Below, in pieces: positions 7,085 through 13,393 of a DNA stretch of 13,393 bases. Made by a program: the position numbers and the translations under genes. The stretch's first letter is position 1, and the number at the start of each line of letters is the position of its first letter. Origin of the DNA: an uncultured Rhodobacter sp. (GTDB taxonomy: Bacteria > Pseudomonadota > Alphaproteobacteria > Rhodobacterales > Rhodobacteraceae). Location: positions 1 to 13,393 of the forward strand of contig CALGTJ010000828.1 of the NCBI GenBank assembly GCA_937901435.1. The letters run 5' to 3'. The notes below the pieces were generated by a model that had not been told where the DNA came from, made no database searches, and was given only the letters and a program-made list of their open reading frames with translations.

Positions 7085-8016
7085 CGCAGCGCGGTCAGAA
7101 CCGCAACGATTTCGCGGTCACGCTGCGCGGCCATATCCTCGAAATGTCTGTCCCCGGCCAGCGCGTTGCACCCGTCCACCATCCGGTCGCGCAGGTCCTG
7201 CGTCAGCTCTGGCGCGGCCAGCCGGGTCCAGGGCAGCTTTAGCGCGGGCCCGAACTGATCCAGATTGGTCGCCATGCCGCCCGCCCCGCAGGCGACGTGA
7301 AAGGCCATGCACTGACCCTGACTGACCATGCGCGGCGCGGGGCCGTTCACCAGGGCGATGTCGATGTCTTCGGGCGTCGCCTCGCCATTGGCCACCATAT
7401 GCAACGCCTCGCGCCACAGCGCCTCTTGCAGGCGGGTCGCGACGAAACCGGGGATCTCTTTCTTCATCAACAGGGGCGCTTTGCCTGCGATCTTATAAAA
7501 CTCGCCTGCCCATGCGACGGCCTCTGGGGCGGTCTTTTTGCCACCGACAATCTCGACCAGCGGCAGCAGATAGGGCGGGTTGAAGGGATGGGCGATGACG
7601 GTACGTTCCGGCGTGGCGCAGTGCGCCTGAATATCGGTCATCATCAGACCAGACGTTGACGATCCTATGACCACGGAGGGCGGCAACAGCCGACCCATCT
7701 GCGCATAAAGCGCCTGCTTGATCTCCAGCCGCTCGGGTGCGCTTTCCTGCACGAACTCGGCCCCGTCCAGCGCCTCGGACAGATCGGTGACAATCCGCAA
7801 CCGATCCCTTGACGCACCGGGCGCAAGGCCCAGATCGGTCAGGCTGCCCCATGCGGTGTCGAGGATCGACAGAAAGGCGGGGGTTTCGGCCTTGTCATGC
7901 AGATAGGCGGTCACATCATAGCCGCGCGCGAGGAAATGCGCGCTCCACCCGCCGCCGATGGGACCGGCCCCGATGCTGGTGACGCGCCGGACGGATGTGG
8001 GATCTGGATACATCAT
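7066..8016 (-). CDS. lcdH: L-carnitine dehydrogenase-like 3-hydroxyacyl dehydrogenase
   Basis: NAD-dependent dehydrogenase of the 3-hydroxyacyl-CoA dehydrogenase family, 316 residues, the length of stand-alone L-carnitine dehydrogenases. The Rossmann fingerprint is GAGPIGGGW (16-24). The catalytic His143 is in AHPFNPPYLLPLVE, paired with Glu155. The C-terminal part starts with GFVATRLQEALWREALHMV, where classical fatty-acid enzymes have Asn in place of Thr; this resembles carnitine dehydrogenase/lambda-crystallin-like members. It would oxidise L-carnitine to 3-dehydrocarnitine, the substrate proposed for the BKACE enzyme. Start ATG 8016 overlaps the upstream hydratase stop by ATGA (8013-8016); a second Met follows at 8013. 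It is the last gene of its operon and converges on the regulator with a 19-bp overlap. A different 3-hydroxy acid substrate remains possible. Confidence 0.85.
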   Translation of the reverse strand: MMYPDPTSVRRVTSIGAGPIGGGWSAHFLARGYDVTAYLHDKAETPAFLSILDTAWGSLTDLGLAPGASRDRLRIVTDLSEALDGAEFVQESAPERLEIKQALYAQMGRLLPPSVVIGSSTSGLMMTDIQAHCATPERTVIAHPFNPPYLLPLVEIVGGKKTAPEAVAWAGEFYKIAGKAPLLMKKEIPGFVATRLQEALWREALHMVANGEATPEDIDIALVNGPAPRMVSQGQCMAFHVACGAGGMATNLDQFGPALKLPWTRLAAPELTQDLRDRMVDGCNALAGDRHFEDMAAQRDREIVAVLTALRQSRLG

Positions 8017-8816
8017 TCGCCTTTGAATTTAGGTTCACGTTTTTCAACAAAGGCCGCCACGCCTTCCTTGGCGTCGTCCGATTTCAGCATCTTGCGATAG
8101 ATCAGCATCGGGTCGGTGCGCATTTTGTGAAAGGCCTGCTGCAGCGGGACACATTCGATCTCGCGCTGCACCTCTTTGACCGATTGCATCGCCAGCGGCG
8201 CGGACCACGCAATCGACGCCGCCCATTCGCGCGCGGCCTCCATCAGTTGCTCTTTGGGCACGACCTTGTTGACCAGCCCGTAATGCGCGGCCTCGGTGGC
8301 CGTCATGCGCCGCCCCAGCAGGAACATTTCCATCGCGATATTATGCGGGATGCGGCGGGGCAGGCGTTGCAGGGCACCGGCGTCGGGCACAATGCCCAAG
8401 GGCATTTCCGGCAGGCCGAATTCAACGTGATCCGCCGCGATCAGCAGATCGCAGGCCATCGCCATTTCAAACCCGCCGCCAATCGCCAGTCCGTTGATCG
8501 CCGCAATCACAGGTTTGTTCAGCGCCCAGTTTTCGGTCAGCCCGGTAAAGCCGCCAAAGCCATAGTCGTCGCTTTCCCACCAGTTATCCAACTGCATATC
8601 GCCGTCATTCAGCGCCTTGAGATCCCAACCGGCGGAAAAGATCTTGTCCCCACCCCCCGTCAGAATGGCGCAGCGCAGATCCTTGTCTTCGTGCAATTCC
8701 TGAAATGCGGCGGCCAGCGCCTGCGAGGTGGGCACGTCGATAGCGTTGACCTTGCCCCGCTGCAGCGTCACCTCTAACACATGGCCGTCGCGGCGCACTG
8801 ATACTCCTGTCGACAT
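8013..8816 (-). CDS. caiD: Enoyl-CoA hydratase/isomerase, CaiD-like (carnitinyl-CoA dehydratase)
   Basis: Crotonase-family enzyme, 267 residues. Recalled similarity to E. coli CaiD is extensive: FSAGWDLKA (60-68), GGFTGLTE (88-95), KPVIAAINGLAIGGGFE (101-117), GLPEMPLGIVPDAG (134-147), GRRMTATEA and a C-terminus of the form KREPKFKGE. Glu117 and Glu137 match the two catalytic glutamates of CaiD. The likely reaction is reversible hydration of crotonobetainyl-CoA to carnitinyl-CoA. Start ATG 8816 has AAGGAG upstream and lies 11 bp after the monooxygenase stop; the end overlaps the dehydrogenase start by 4 bp. In an aerobe this enzyme would run in the hydration direction, feeding gamma-butyrobetaine or crotonobetaine carbon to the carnitine dehydrogenase. 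Another short CoA enoyl ester is possible. Confidence 0.88.
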   Translation of the reverse strand: MSTGVSVRRDGHVLEVTLQRGKVNAIDVPTSQALAAAFQELHEDKDLRCAILTGGGDKIFSAGWDLKALNDGDMQLDNWWESDDYGFGGFTGLTENWALNKPVIAAINGLAIGGGFEMAMACDLLIAADHVEFGLPEMPLGIVPDAGALQRLPRRIPHNIAMEMFLLGRRMTATEAAHYGLVNKVVPKEQLMEAAREWAASIAWSAPLAMQSVKEVQREIECVPLQQAFHKMRTDPMLIYRKMLKSDDAKEGVAAFVEKREPKFKGE

Positions 8817-8827
8817 ACTGGCGCTCC

Positions 8828-9862
8828 TTACATGAATTCCGGAATGACTTCGGTGCAGAATGTCCGCAGGGATCGTTTCTGCGCGTCGTGGCTGAGGCCC
8901 ATCGAGGCGTAGTAGATGAAATCGCTCAGCCCGAGCGCCTGATAGCGTTTCAGCTTTTGGATCACAGTGTCCGGCGCGCCGAACAGCAGGTTTTCCTCTA
9001 GCATGGCGGGGTCGTATTGCTCGCGCCCGTCCAATTCATCCAGCGGGATCGACGCGGGAAAGCCGTTGATCACATTGCCGGAATTACGGAACAGGTTCTC
9101 GAACTGGCTGAGCAGCCGACGGATCGCGTCCAGCCCCTCTTGGCGGTCCGCGTCGTTGTCATAAAGGCAGGCGTGACGCATCAGGGCAAAGCGCGGGTTC
9201 CATCCGTTGTCCGCCTTGACGATAGCCTCGTCCAGTTGCTGTTTATACAGCTCCGCCTCGGCAAAAGAGCGCGTCAGGGGCCAGCAATTCACGTGACAGC
9301 GGTTGCGCATGGCGTAATCATAGGTGATCGGAGAGCGCGCCGAGACCCAGACGGGCACCTCTGGCTGCACGGGTTTGGGCACAGAGGTCGCGGTGGGAAA
9401 CTGCCAGAACTCGCCATCATGGGCCACGTCGCCCTGCCACAGATCGCGCACCACGGGCAGCATTTCCTGCATATAGCGCCACGCGTCTGATTGTTTCAGC
9501 CCCGGTTTCATCCGGTCGAATTCGCGTTGATAGGCCCCCGACCCGATCCCGAATTCCAACCGACCGCCACTGATCAGATCGACCATGGCCGCCTCGCCCG
9601 CCAGATTGATCGGGTGCCAATAGGCCGCGGTCGCCACCGCCGTGCCAAGCCGGATGCGATCGGTGTGCGAGGCCCACCATGTCAGCAGTTGAAACGGGTT
9701 CGGCGCGATGGTCATTTCCAGCGCGTGATGTTCGGCGGCCCAGACGATCTCGAACCCGCCCTCTTCTGCGATTTGCACCATCTCAAGCGTGTGGCGCGCG
9801 ACGTCTTTCATATCCAGACTGTCGTCAATCCGTTCCATATTCACGGCAAGTTGGAATTTCAT
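8828..9862 (-). CDS. Luciferase-like (LLM class) flavin-dependent monooxygenase
   Basis: Cytoplasmic TIM-barrel flavin monooxygenase of the bacterial luciferase superfamily, 344 residues, full length. Visible family features are the N-terminal strand MKFQLAVNMER, EEGGFEIVWAAEHH (33-46), RIRLGTAVATAAYWHP (69-84), GGRLEFGIGSGAYQREFDRM (99-118), SVPKPVQPEVPVWVSARSP and the C-terminal NLLFGAPDTVIQKLKRYQALG. These enzymes use reduced FMN from a separate reductase; none is in the window. Relatives include RutA (pyrimidine ring cleavage), TrgA (trigonelline ring cleavage) and NtaA/EmoA (C-N cleavage of tertiary amines). Start ATG 9862 has AAAGGA eight bases upstream; 31 bp separate it from the aldehyde dehydrogenase. 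It shares an operon with CaiD and carnitine dehydrogenase homologues, an unfamiliar partnership. Substrate unknown; an N-methylated compound or N-heterocycle is my inference. Confidence 0.92.
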   Translation of the reverse strand: MKFQLAVNMERIDDSLDMKDVARHTLEMVQIAEEGGFEIVWAAEHHALEMTIAPNPFQLLTWWASHTDRIRLGTAVATAAYWHPINLAGEAAMVDLISGGRLEFGIGSGAYQREFDRMKPGLKQSDAWRYMQEMLPVVRDLWQGDVAHDGEFWQFPTATSVPKPVQPEVPVWVSARSPITYDYAMRNRCHVNCWPLTRSFAEAELYKQQLDEAIVKADNGWNPRFALMRHACLYDNDADRQEGLDAIRRLLSQFENLFRNSGNVINGFPASIPLDELDGREQYDPAMLEENLLFGAPDTVIQKLKRYQALGLSDFIYYASMGLSHDAQKRSLRTFCTEVIPEFM

Positions 9863-9893
9863 GTCAGGGTCCTTTCAAAGACCATAGAGGTCG

Positions 9894-11375
9894 TCATCGC
9901 ATCACAAAGGGGTTGGAAATCGGCGCGTCAGAGGTGTTCATCCAGATGGTCTTGGGCCGCGTGTAATCATAGATCGCCTGAAACCCGCTTTCGCGCCCGT
10001 AACCAGAGCCTTTGACCCCGCCGAACTCGGCAATCGGGGACACAACACGATAGGTATTGACCCAAACAATGCCCGCCCGCACCGCATTGGCCATCCGCAA
10101 GGAGCGCGCAGAACTTTGGGTAAAGATCCCCGCTGCCAGCCCGTGTTCGGTGTCATTGGCAAGCGCCAGAACCTGTTCTTCGGTCCTGAAGCGTTGCACA
10201 CACAGGACCGGGCCGAACAATTCGGTGTCCACGATCCGCATGTCCTGCGAGGGGCAATCGATGATCGTGGGTTCATAGAACAACCCGCCCATCCCCTCGG
10301 GTTGCTTGCCCCCGACCAGAACCGTGCCGCCCTGTTCCTGCGCATGGGCCACCTCGCGCTGGATGTGGTCCAACTGCCCGGTGGTACACAACGGCCCCAT
10401 CTGGGTTTCATCCGCCAGCGGATCGCCAATGACGATCTGACGGGCCAGCGTCGTCATCTTTTCGAGGAATTCATCGGCAATATCCTCGTGCAGATACAGT
10501 CGCGAACCGGCGACACAGCTTTGCCCGGTCGCGCCGAAAATTCCCGCGATAGAGGCATTCACAGCACTTTCGATATTGGCGTCGTCAAAGACGATAAAGG
10601 GCGATTTGCCCCCCAGTTCCAAAGACACCTCGGCAAAGTTGCGTTTGACGTTTTCCAGCACATGACGCGCCGCGTTCGGCCCGCCTGTGAATGACACCCG
10701 TGCCACCAGAGGATGCGAGGTCAGCGCGCGCCCGCAGGGCTCGCCGTGGCCCGTAACGATATTGACAACACCGGGGGGGATGCCCGCCTCTTCGATCAGC
10801 TTGCCAAATTCCAGCATCGCGGCGCTGGCATGTTCGGACGCCTTCAGAACAACGGTATTCCCCGCCGCCAGCGCAGGGCCAAGCTTGACCGCAACAAGGA
10901 ACAATTGCGAATTCCACGGCACCACTGCGGCCACAACCCCCAGCGGTTCGCGTTTGGTAAAGACGAACATATCGGGCTTGTCGATGGGCAGGGTTTCACC
11001 ACTGACCTTATCGGCGCAACCTGCGAAAAAGTGAAAGAATTCAGCGATGTATTTAGCCTGCCAGCGCGTTTCCTTTAGCATTTTGCCGGTATCCACCGAC
11101 TCTGTCCGCCCCAGCCCCTCTGACTGATCGGCCAGCAGATCGCCCAGCTTGCGCAGACATTTGCCGCGTTCTGTCGGCGTCAGCGTTGCCCAGGGCCCCT
11201 GCGTAAAGGCGCGATGCGCGGCTTCGACCGCGCGGTTCACATCCGTCTCGGTGGCCTCTGGAACCCGACTCCAGACATGTCCCGTCGCGGGGTTCATACT
11301 GTCAAAGGTGCCACCATCAGAGGCATCCACCCACGCCCCGTCAATCAACATCTGATAGCTTTTGATCTCTGTCAT
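9894..11375 (-). CDS. NAD(P)-dependent aldehyde dehydrogenase, betaine/aminoaldehyde type
   Basis: Soluble aldehyde dehydrogenase, 493 residues, typical family length. Catalytic residues are visible: Asn155 in VVPWNSQLF, Glu253 in LELGGKSPF and the nucleophile Cys287 in GATGQSCVAGSR; ELFGPVL (about 385-391) and FGGVKGSGYGRE near the C-terminus are also present. It oxidises an aldehyde to the acid. I chose ATG 11375 (MTEIKSYQML) with GGAGG about ten bases upstream; an in-frame ATG at 11405 lacks a ribosome site and adds ten atypical residues. First gene of the minus operon, divergent from the RidA gene. Possible substrates are trimethylaminobutyraldehyde (giving gamma-butyrobetaine) or a semialdehyde made by the LLM enzyme, as TrgD does in trigonelline breakdown. 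Sequence alone cannot decide between these. Confidence 0.95.
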   Translation of the reverse strand: MTEIKSYQMLIDGAWVDASDGGTFDSMNPATGHVWSRVPEATETDVNRAVEAAHRAFTQGPWATLTPTERGKCLRKLGDLLADQSEGLGRTESVDTGKMLKETRWQAKYIAEFFHFFAGCADKVSGETLPIDKPDMFVFTKREPLGVVAAVVPWNSQLFLVAVKLGPALAAGNTVVLKASEHASAAMLEFGKLIEEAGIPPGVVNIVTGHGEPCGRALTSHPLVARVSFTGGPNAARHVLENVKRNFAEVSLELGGKSPFIVFDDANIESAVNASIAGIFGATGQSCVAGSRLYLHEDIADEFLEKMTTLARQIVIGDPLADETQMGPLCTTGQLDHIQREVAHAQEQGGTVLVGGKQPEGMGGLFYEPTIIDCPSQDMRIVDTELFGPVLCVQRFRTEEQVLALANDTEHGLAAGIFTQSSARSLRMANAVRAGIVWVNTYRVVSPIAEFGGVKGSGYGRESGFQAIYDYTRPKTIWMNTSDAPISNPFVMR

Positions 11376-11515
11376 CTCGCCTGCCCTCCGCTGCTTGAGT
11401 CGCATTCAAGGCTGGTTTCACAGAGGACATGCGCGAAAAAACGACACCGCTTGGCGAAAAATCTGAAAACCTGATCCAAGGAACAAGGCAGTTTCGCCGC
11501 AAAGGAGCCCGCAGC
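11376..11515. promoter_or_regulatory. Divergent control region between aldehyde dehydrogenase and RidA genes
   Basis: These 140 bp hold the start signals of both the four-gene minus operon and the three-gene plus operon. A dyad CTTGA-N7-TCAAG is present at 11394-11410, and an AT-richer stretch (CGAAAAATCTGAAAA) lies at 11454-11468. The ribosome site of the RidA gene (AAAGGAG, 11501-11507) is at the right end. I could not assign promoter boxes with confidence. Confidence 0.55.
11394..11410. promoter_or_regulatory. Candidate operator: CTTGA-N7-TCAAG dyad
   Basis: A 5-bp inverted repeat with a 7-base spacer (17 bp total) lies 19 bp upstream of the aldehyde dehydrogenase start, in the divergent gap. 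The TTGA-N7-TCAA form has the T-N11-A spacing common for LysR-type sites, but no LysR gene is in the window. It does not share sequence with the inverted repeat at 5923-5961, so regulation of the two regions may differ. The dyad is short, and chance is a real alternative. Confidence 0.3.
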
Positions 11516-11914
11516 ATGGACAAGAAAAAACAGGTCATCGGCGGCCCGCTGGAAATCGGCGGTCGCGTTCTGTCGCTGTCGCGGGCGATCCGCGCAGGCG
11601 ACTTTGTCTTTCTGACCGGGCAAATCCCGATGCGCGATGGCGCACCGATGACAGATGGCACCGTAGAGGATCAAACCCGCGCCATTCTGGATGATATCAC
11701 CGCCACATTGGCGCAAGCCGGATGTACGCGCGACGATGTGGTCAAGGCGATGGTCTGGCTGCGCGAGCGCGCGGATTTCCCCGGTTTCAACGCGGTTTAC
11801 GCCGAATATTTCCCGGTCGAACCGCCCACGCGCTCTGCCGTGGTCAGCGATCTGTTGGTCGATGTCAGGGTCGAGGTCGAAGTCATCGCCTATCGCCCGT
11901 TGGAGACGGCGTAA
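11516..11914 (+). CDS. RidA/YjgF/RutC-family deaminase
   Basis: Small RidA-superfamily protein, 132 residues, the usual length. These trimeric enzymes hydrolyse reactive enamines/imines to keto acids plus ammonia. Core features: GGRVLSLSRAIRAGDFVFLTGQ (15-36), DQTRAILDDITATLAQAG (52-69), and PPTRSAVV with Arg106 aligning with the essential substrate-binding Arg of active RidA; VEVEVIAY closes the fold. The start was set at ATG 11516, with AAAGGAG nine bases upstream; an in-frame ATG at 11429 adds 29 basic residues not found in this family. It is the first gene of the plus operon and overlaps the hydrolase start by one base (TAATG). With a luciferase-like monooxygenase next door, it recalls RutC in the RutA-RutC-RutD pathway. 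The presence of Arg106 argues for catalytic activity. Confidence 0.92.
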   Translation: MDKKKQVIGGPLEIGGRVLSLSRAIRAGDFVFLTGQIPMRDGAPMTDGTVEDQTRAILDDITATLAQAGCTRDDVVKAMVWLRERADFPGFNAVYAEYFPVEPPTRSAVVSDLLVDVRVEVEVIAYRPLETA

Positions 11915-12714
11915 TGTCCCTGTCGCCAAACGGAACCAGCTATCGCATTGTCGGCCCTGCGGATGCGCCCGTCGTTGTGCTGATCCACGGGCTTGGGTTG
12001 AACAGCGCGTGCTGGCAATGGACCACCCCGGCGCTGAGCGATGCCTATCGCGTTCTGACCTATGATCTGTTTGGCCACGGTGCCTCTGCCGCGCCGCCCC
12101 AGACGCCCAGCCTGACGATGTTTGCACAGCAACTGGCCGCATTGCTGGACCATTGCGGCATCGAAAACGCCGTGATCGCGGGGTTTTCGCTGGGCGGCAT
12201 GATCGCACGCCGCTTTGCGCAGGATCTGCCGACCCGGACCCGAGGCCTCATCATCCTGCATTCGCCCCATAAACGCAGCGCTGCCGCTCAGGACGCGATA
12301 TTGAAACGGGTCGACCAAGCGCGCAAAGACGGCCCGCAATCCACTGTCGAGGCCGCGCTGGACCGTTGGTTTACCGCCGGTTTTCGCACCGCCAATCCCG
12401 CAATGATGGACGAGGTCCGTGGCTGGGTGACCGCAAACAAGATCGAAATCTATCACACGATCTATCGCGTTCTGGCCGAGGGCATTGACGAAATCGTCGC
12501 GCCCGATCCTGCGATCACCTGCCCCGCGCTGGTGATCACGGGTGACGAGGATTACGGCAACGGTCCCGAGATGACCCATGCCATTGCCGCCGAAATTCCC
12601 GGCGCAGAGGCGGTGATCCTGCCCGGTCTGCGTCACATGGCGCTGGCGGAAAACCCCAATGCCGTCAACACGCCGATCCGTCGATTTCTGGATCGTCTGG
12701 ATCCCGGGGCGTGA
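11914..12714 (+). CDS. Alpha/beta-fold hydrolase
   Basis: Cytoplasmic alpha/beta hydrolase, 266 residues. Visible: the oxyanion-hole motif HGLG (25-28), the nucleophile elbow GFSLGG with Ser92, an acid in the loop GDEDYGN (Asp211 or Asp213) and His241 in GLRHMALAENP, so the triad looks complete. The start ATG 11914 overlaps the RidA stop by one base, fixing the start and indicating coupled translation; a longer in-frame reading extends into the RidA gene and is not real. Relatives include RutD, 3-oxoadipate enol-lactonase and the trigonelline-pathway hydrolase TrgC. In context it may cleave an amide, ester, lactone or carbamate made downstream of the LLM enzyme. It could also stand in for the betainyl-CoA thioesterase that is missing from the window. 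The substrate is not readable. Confidence 0.92.
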   Translation: MSLSPNGTSYRIVGPADAPVVVLIHGLGLNSACWQWTTPALSDAYRVLTYDLFGHGASAAPPQTPSLTMFAQQLAALLDHCGIENAVIAGFSLGGMIARRFAQDLPTRTRGLIILHSPHKRSAAAQDAILKRVDQARKDGPQSTVEAALDRWFTAGFRTANPAMMDEVRGWVTANKIEIYHTIYRVLAEGIDEIVAPDPAITCPALVITGDEDYGNGPEMTHAIAAEIPGAEAVILPGLRHMALAENPNAVNTPIRRFLDRLDPGA

Positions 12715-12741
12715 GCCCGCATATACGAGAGGAACCCGAAC

Positions 12742-13344
12742 ATGCTGCCCGAACTCAGAAAAATCGTCACCTTTGACGAAGACATCCACACCGAAGGCGG
12801 GCGCGCCGCAGATCCTGTCCTGCGCATGATCGGGGTCGCCGCCGTGGTGACAAACCCATGGGCCGGGCGCGGATTTGTCGAGGATCTCGCGCCAGAGATC
12901 CGGCGCATGGCCCCCGTTTTGGGCAAGTTGCTATCGGACCGCCTGATTGCGCTGGCCGGGTCAGGTGAGGCGATCGAGGCCTATGGCAAGGCCTGTATCG
13001 CGGGCACCTCTTGCGAGGTCGAACATGCCTCTGCGCTGATCCACACGCTGCAATTTGGCAATTTCTACCGCGAGGCGGTGGGGGCCAAAAGCTATCTGGG
13101 CTTTACCAACACGCGCGGCCCGGCGAACACACAGATCCAGATCCCCCTGATGGACAAACACGACACCGGACGGCGGTCGCATTACCTGACGGTGCAATTC
13201 TCGATCTATGATGCGCCCGCCGTTGACGAATTGGTCGTCGCATTAGGCGCCGCAACGCGGGGACGCCCGCACCATCGGATCGGGGACAGATATTCCGATC
13301 TGGCAGCCATGGGGCGCGATGTGGACAACCCGGCGGGGGTCTAG
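12742..13344 (+). CDS. AA_synth (DUF1185) family protein
   Basis: Soluble 200-residue protein of the 'amino acid synthesis' family (Pfam PF06684, formerly DUF1185). Recognisable segments are VTFDEDIHTEGGR (9-21), VVTNPWAGRG (35-44), YGKACIAGTSCEVEHASALIH (74-94), RSHYLTVQFSIYDAP and a C-terminal RIGDRYSDL. Structural-genomics work on this family described a chorismate-mutase-like fold; no reaction is firmly assigned to my knowledge. Start ATG 12742 has AGAGGAA upstream and follows the hydrolase gene by 27 bp, so it is probably the third gene of the RidA-hydrolase operon. Its repeated company with LLM monooxygenases suggests it processes or binds a ring-cleavage or imine intermediate, which is inference. 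Length matches the family; no truncation seen. Confidence 0.88.
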   Translation: MLPELRKIVTFDEDIHTEGGRAADPVLRMIGVAAVVTNPWAGRGFVEDLAPEIRRMAPVLGKLLSDRLIALAGSGEAIEAYGKACIAGTSCEVEHASALIHTLQFGNFYREAVGAKSYLGFTNTRGPANTQIQIPLMDKHDTGRRSHYLTVQFSIYDAPAVDELVVALGAATRGRPHHRIGDRYSDLAAMGRDVDNPAGV

Positions 13345-13393
13345 CCCGGATTATTCATCGAGGCGAGGGTGTGTGATGGCGGCGGTAGCGTAA
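13345..13393 (+). other. Window-edge stretch, possible start of another gene
   Basis: These 49 bp follow the AA_synth stop. There is no hairpin or U-tract typical of a terminator. A GTG at 13369 opens a frame that stays open to the edge, preceded by GAGGCGAGG, which is too close to be an ideal ribosome site. The ATG at 13376 hits a stop after five codons. A next operon gene may begin here or just beyond, but this cannot be settled from the window. Confidence 0.15.

Noticed and set aside
11429..11515. Earlier ATG for the RidA gene adding 29 residues
   Set aside because: The extension is basic and low in family similarity, and AAAGGAG correctly spaced before 11516 supports the later start.
11890..12789. 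299-codon minus-strand frame opposite the hydrolase
   Set aside because: It is antisense to a hydrolase with an intact Ser-Asp-His triad and has no recognisable motifs.
1..13393. Mobile elements, CRISPR arrays, tRNA/rRNA genes, riboswitches
   Set aside because: No transposase or integrase, no regularly spaced repeats, no tRNA-like cloverleaf and no long leader were seen. All gaps between genes are under 150 bp.

Overview
The window is GC-rich, almost gap-free bacterial DNA. Codon use and gene content suggest an alphaproteobacterium of the Rhodobacterales/Roseobacter type; this is an inference from style, because no taxonomic marker gene is present. It is a catabolic gene cluster of 13 protein genes in three directons. 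I see no rRNA, tRNA, CRISPR array, insertion sequence or phage gene.

Layout. (1) Positions 1-5893, minus strand: an operon transcribed leftwards from about 5893. Its order is a BKACE-family beta-keto acid cleavage enzyme, then a polyamine-type ABC importer (ATPase, periplasmic binding protein, two permeases), then an acyl-CoA dehydrogenase that runs off the left edge. (2) Positions 6008-7084, plus strand: a GlxA-type AraC-family activator, divergent from the BKACE gene across a 114-bp control region with an 8-bp inverted repeat and a 12-bp palindrome. (3) Positions 7066-11375, minus strand: a four-gene operon of aldehyde dehydrogenase, luciferase-like flavin monooxygenase (LLM), CaiD-like enoyl-CoA hydratase and L-carnitine-dehydrogenase-like 3-hydroxyacyl dehydrogenase. 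Its last gene ends tail-to-tail with, and overlapping, the regulator. (4) Positions 11516-13344, plus strand: RidA-family deaminase, alpha/beta hydrolase and an AA_synth (DUF1185) protein, divergent from the aldehyde dehydrogenase across a 140-bp gap.

How the genes may work together. The regulator, carnitine dehydrogenase, BKACE and CaiD homologues are the hallmarks of carnitine or gamma-butyrobetaine catabolism. The acyl-CoA dehydrogenase, CaiD, dehydrogenase and BKACE would form a beta-oxidation-like sequence (gamma-butyrobetainyl, crotonobetainyl, carnitinyl, 3-dehydrocarnitine, then glycine betaine derivative plus acetoacetate). The ABC importer would bring in the quaternary amine.

Interleaved with this is a second set: LLM monooxygenase, aldehyde dehydrogenase, RidA, alpha/beta hydrolase and AA_synth. 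It resembles the Rut pyrimidine-cleavage logic and the trigonelline (Trg) ring-cleavage logic, and does not belong to any carnitine route I know. The LLM and aldehyde dehydrogenase sit in the same operon as the CaiD and carnitine-dehydrogenase homologues. This suggests either one unfamiliar pathway for an N-methylated compound that feeds into a carnitine-like branch, or two nutrient modules under joint control. This is the most interesting feature of the window. A CoA ligase or transferase, a betainyl-CoA thioesterase and a flavin reductase would be expected but are not in the window.
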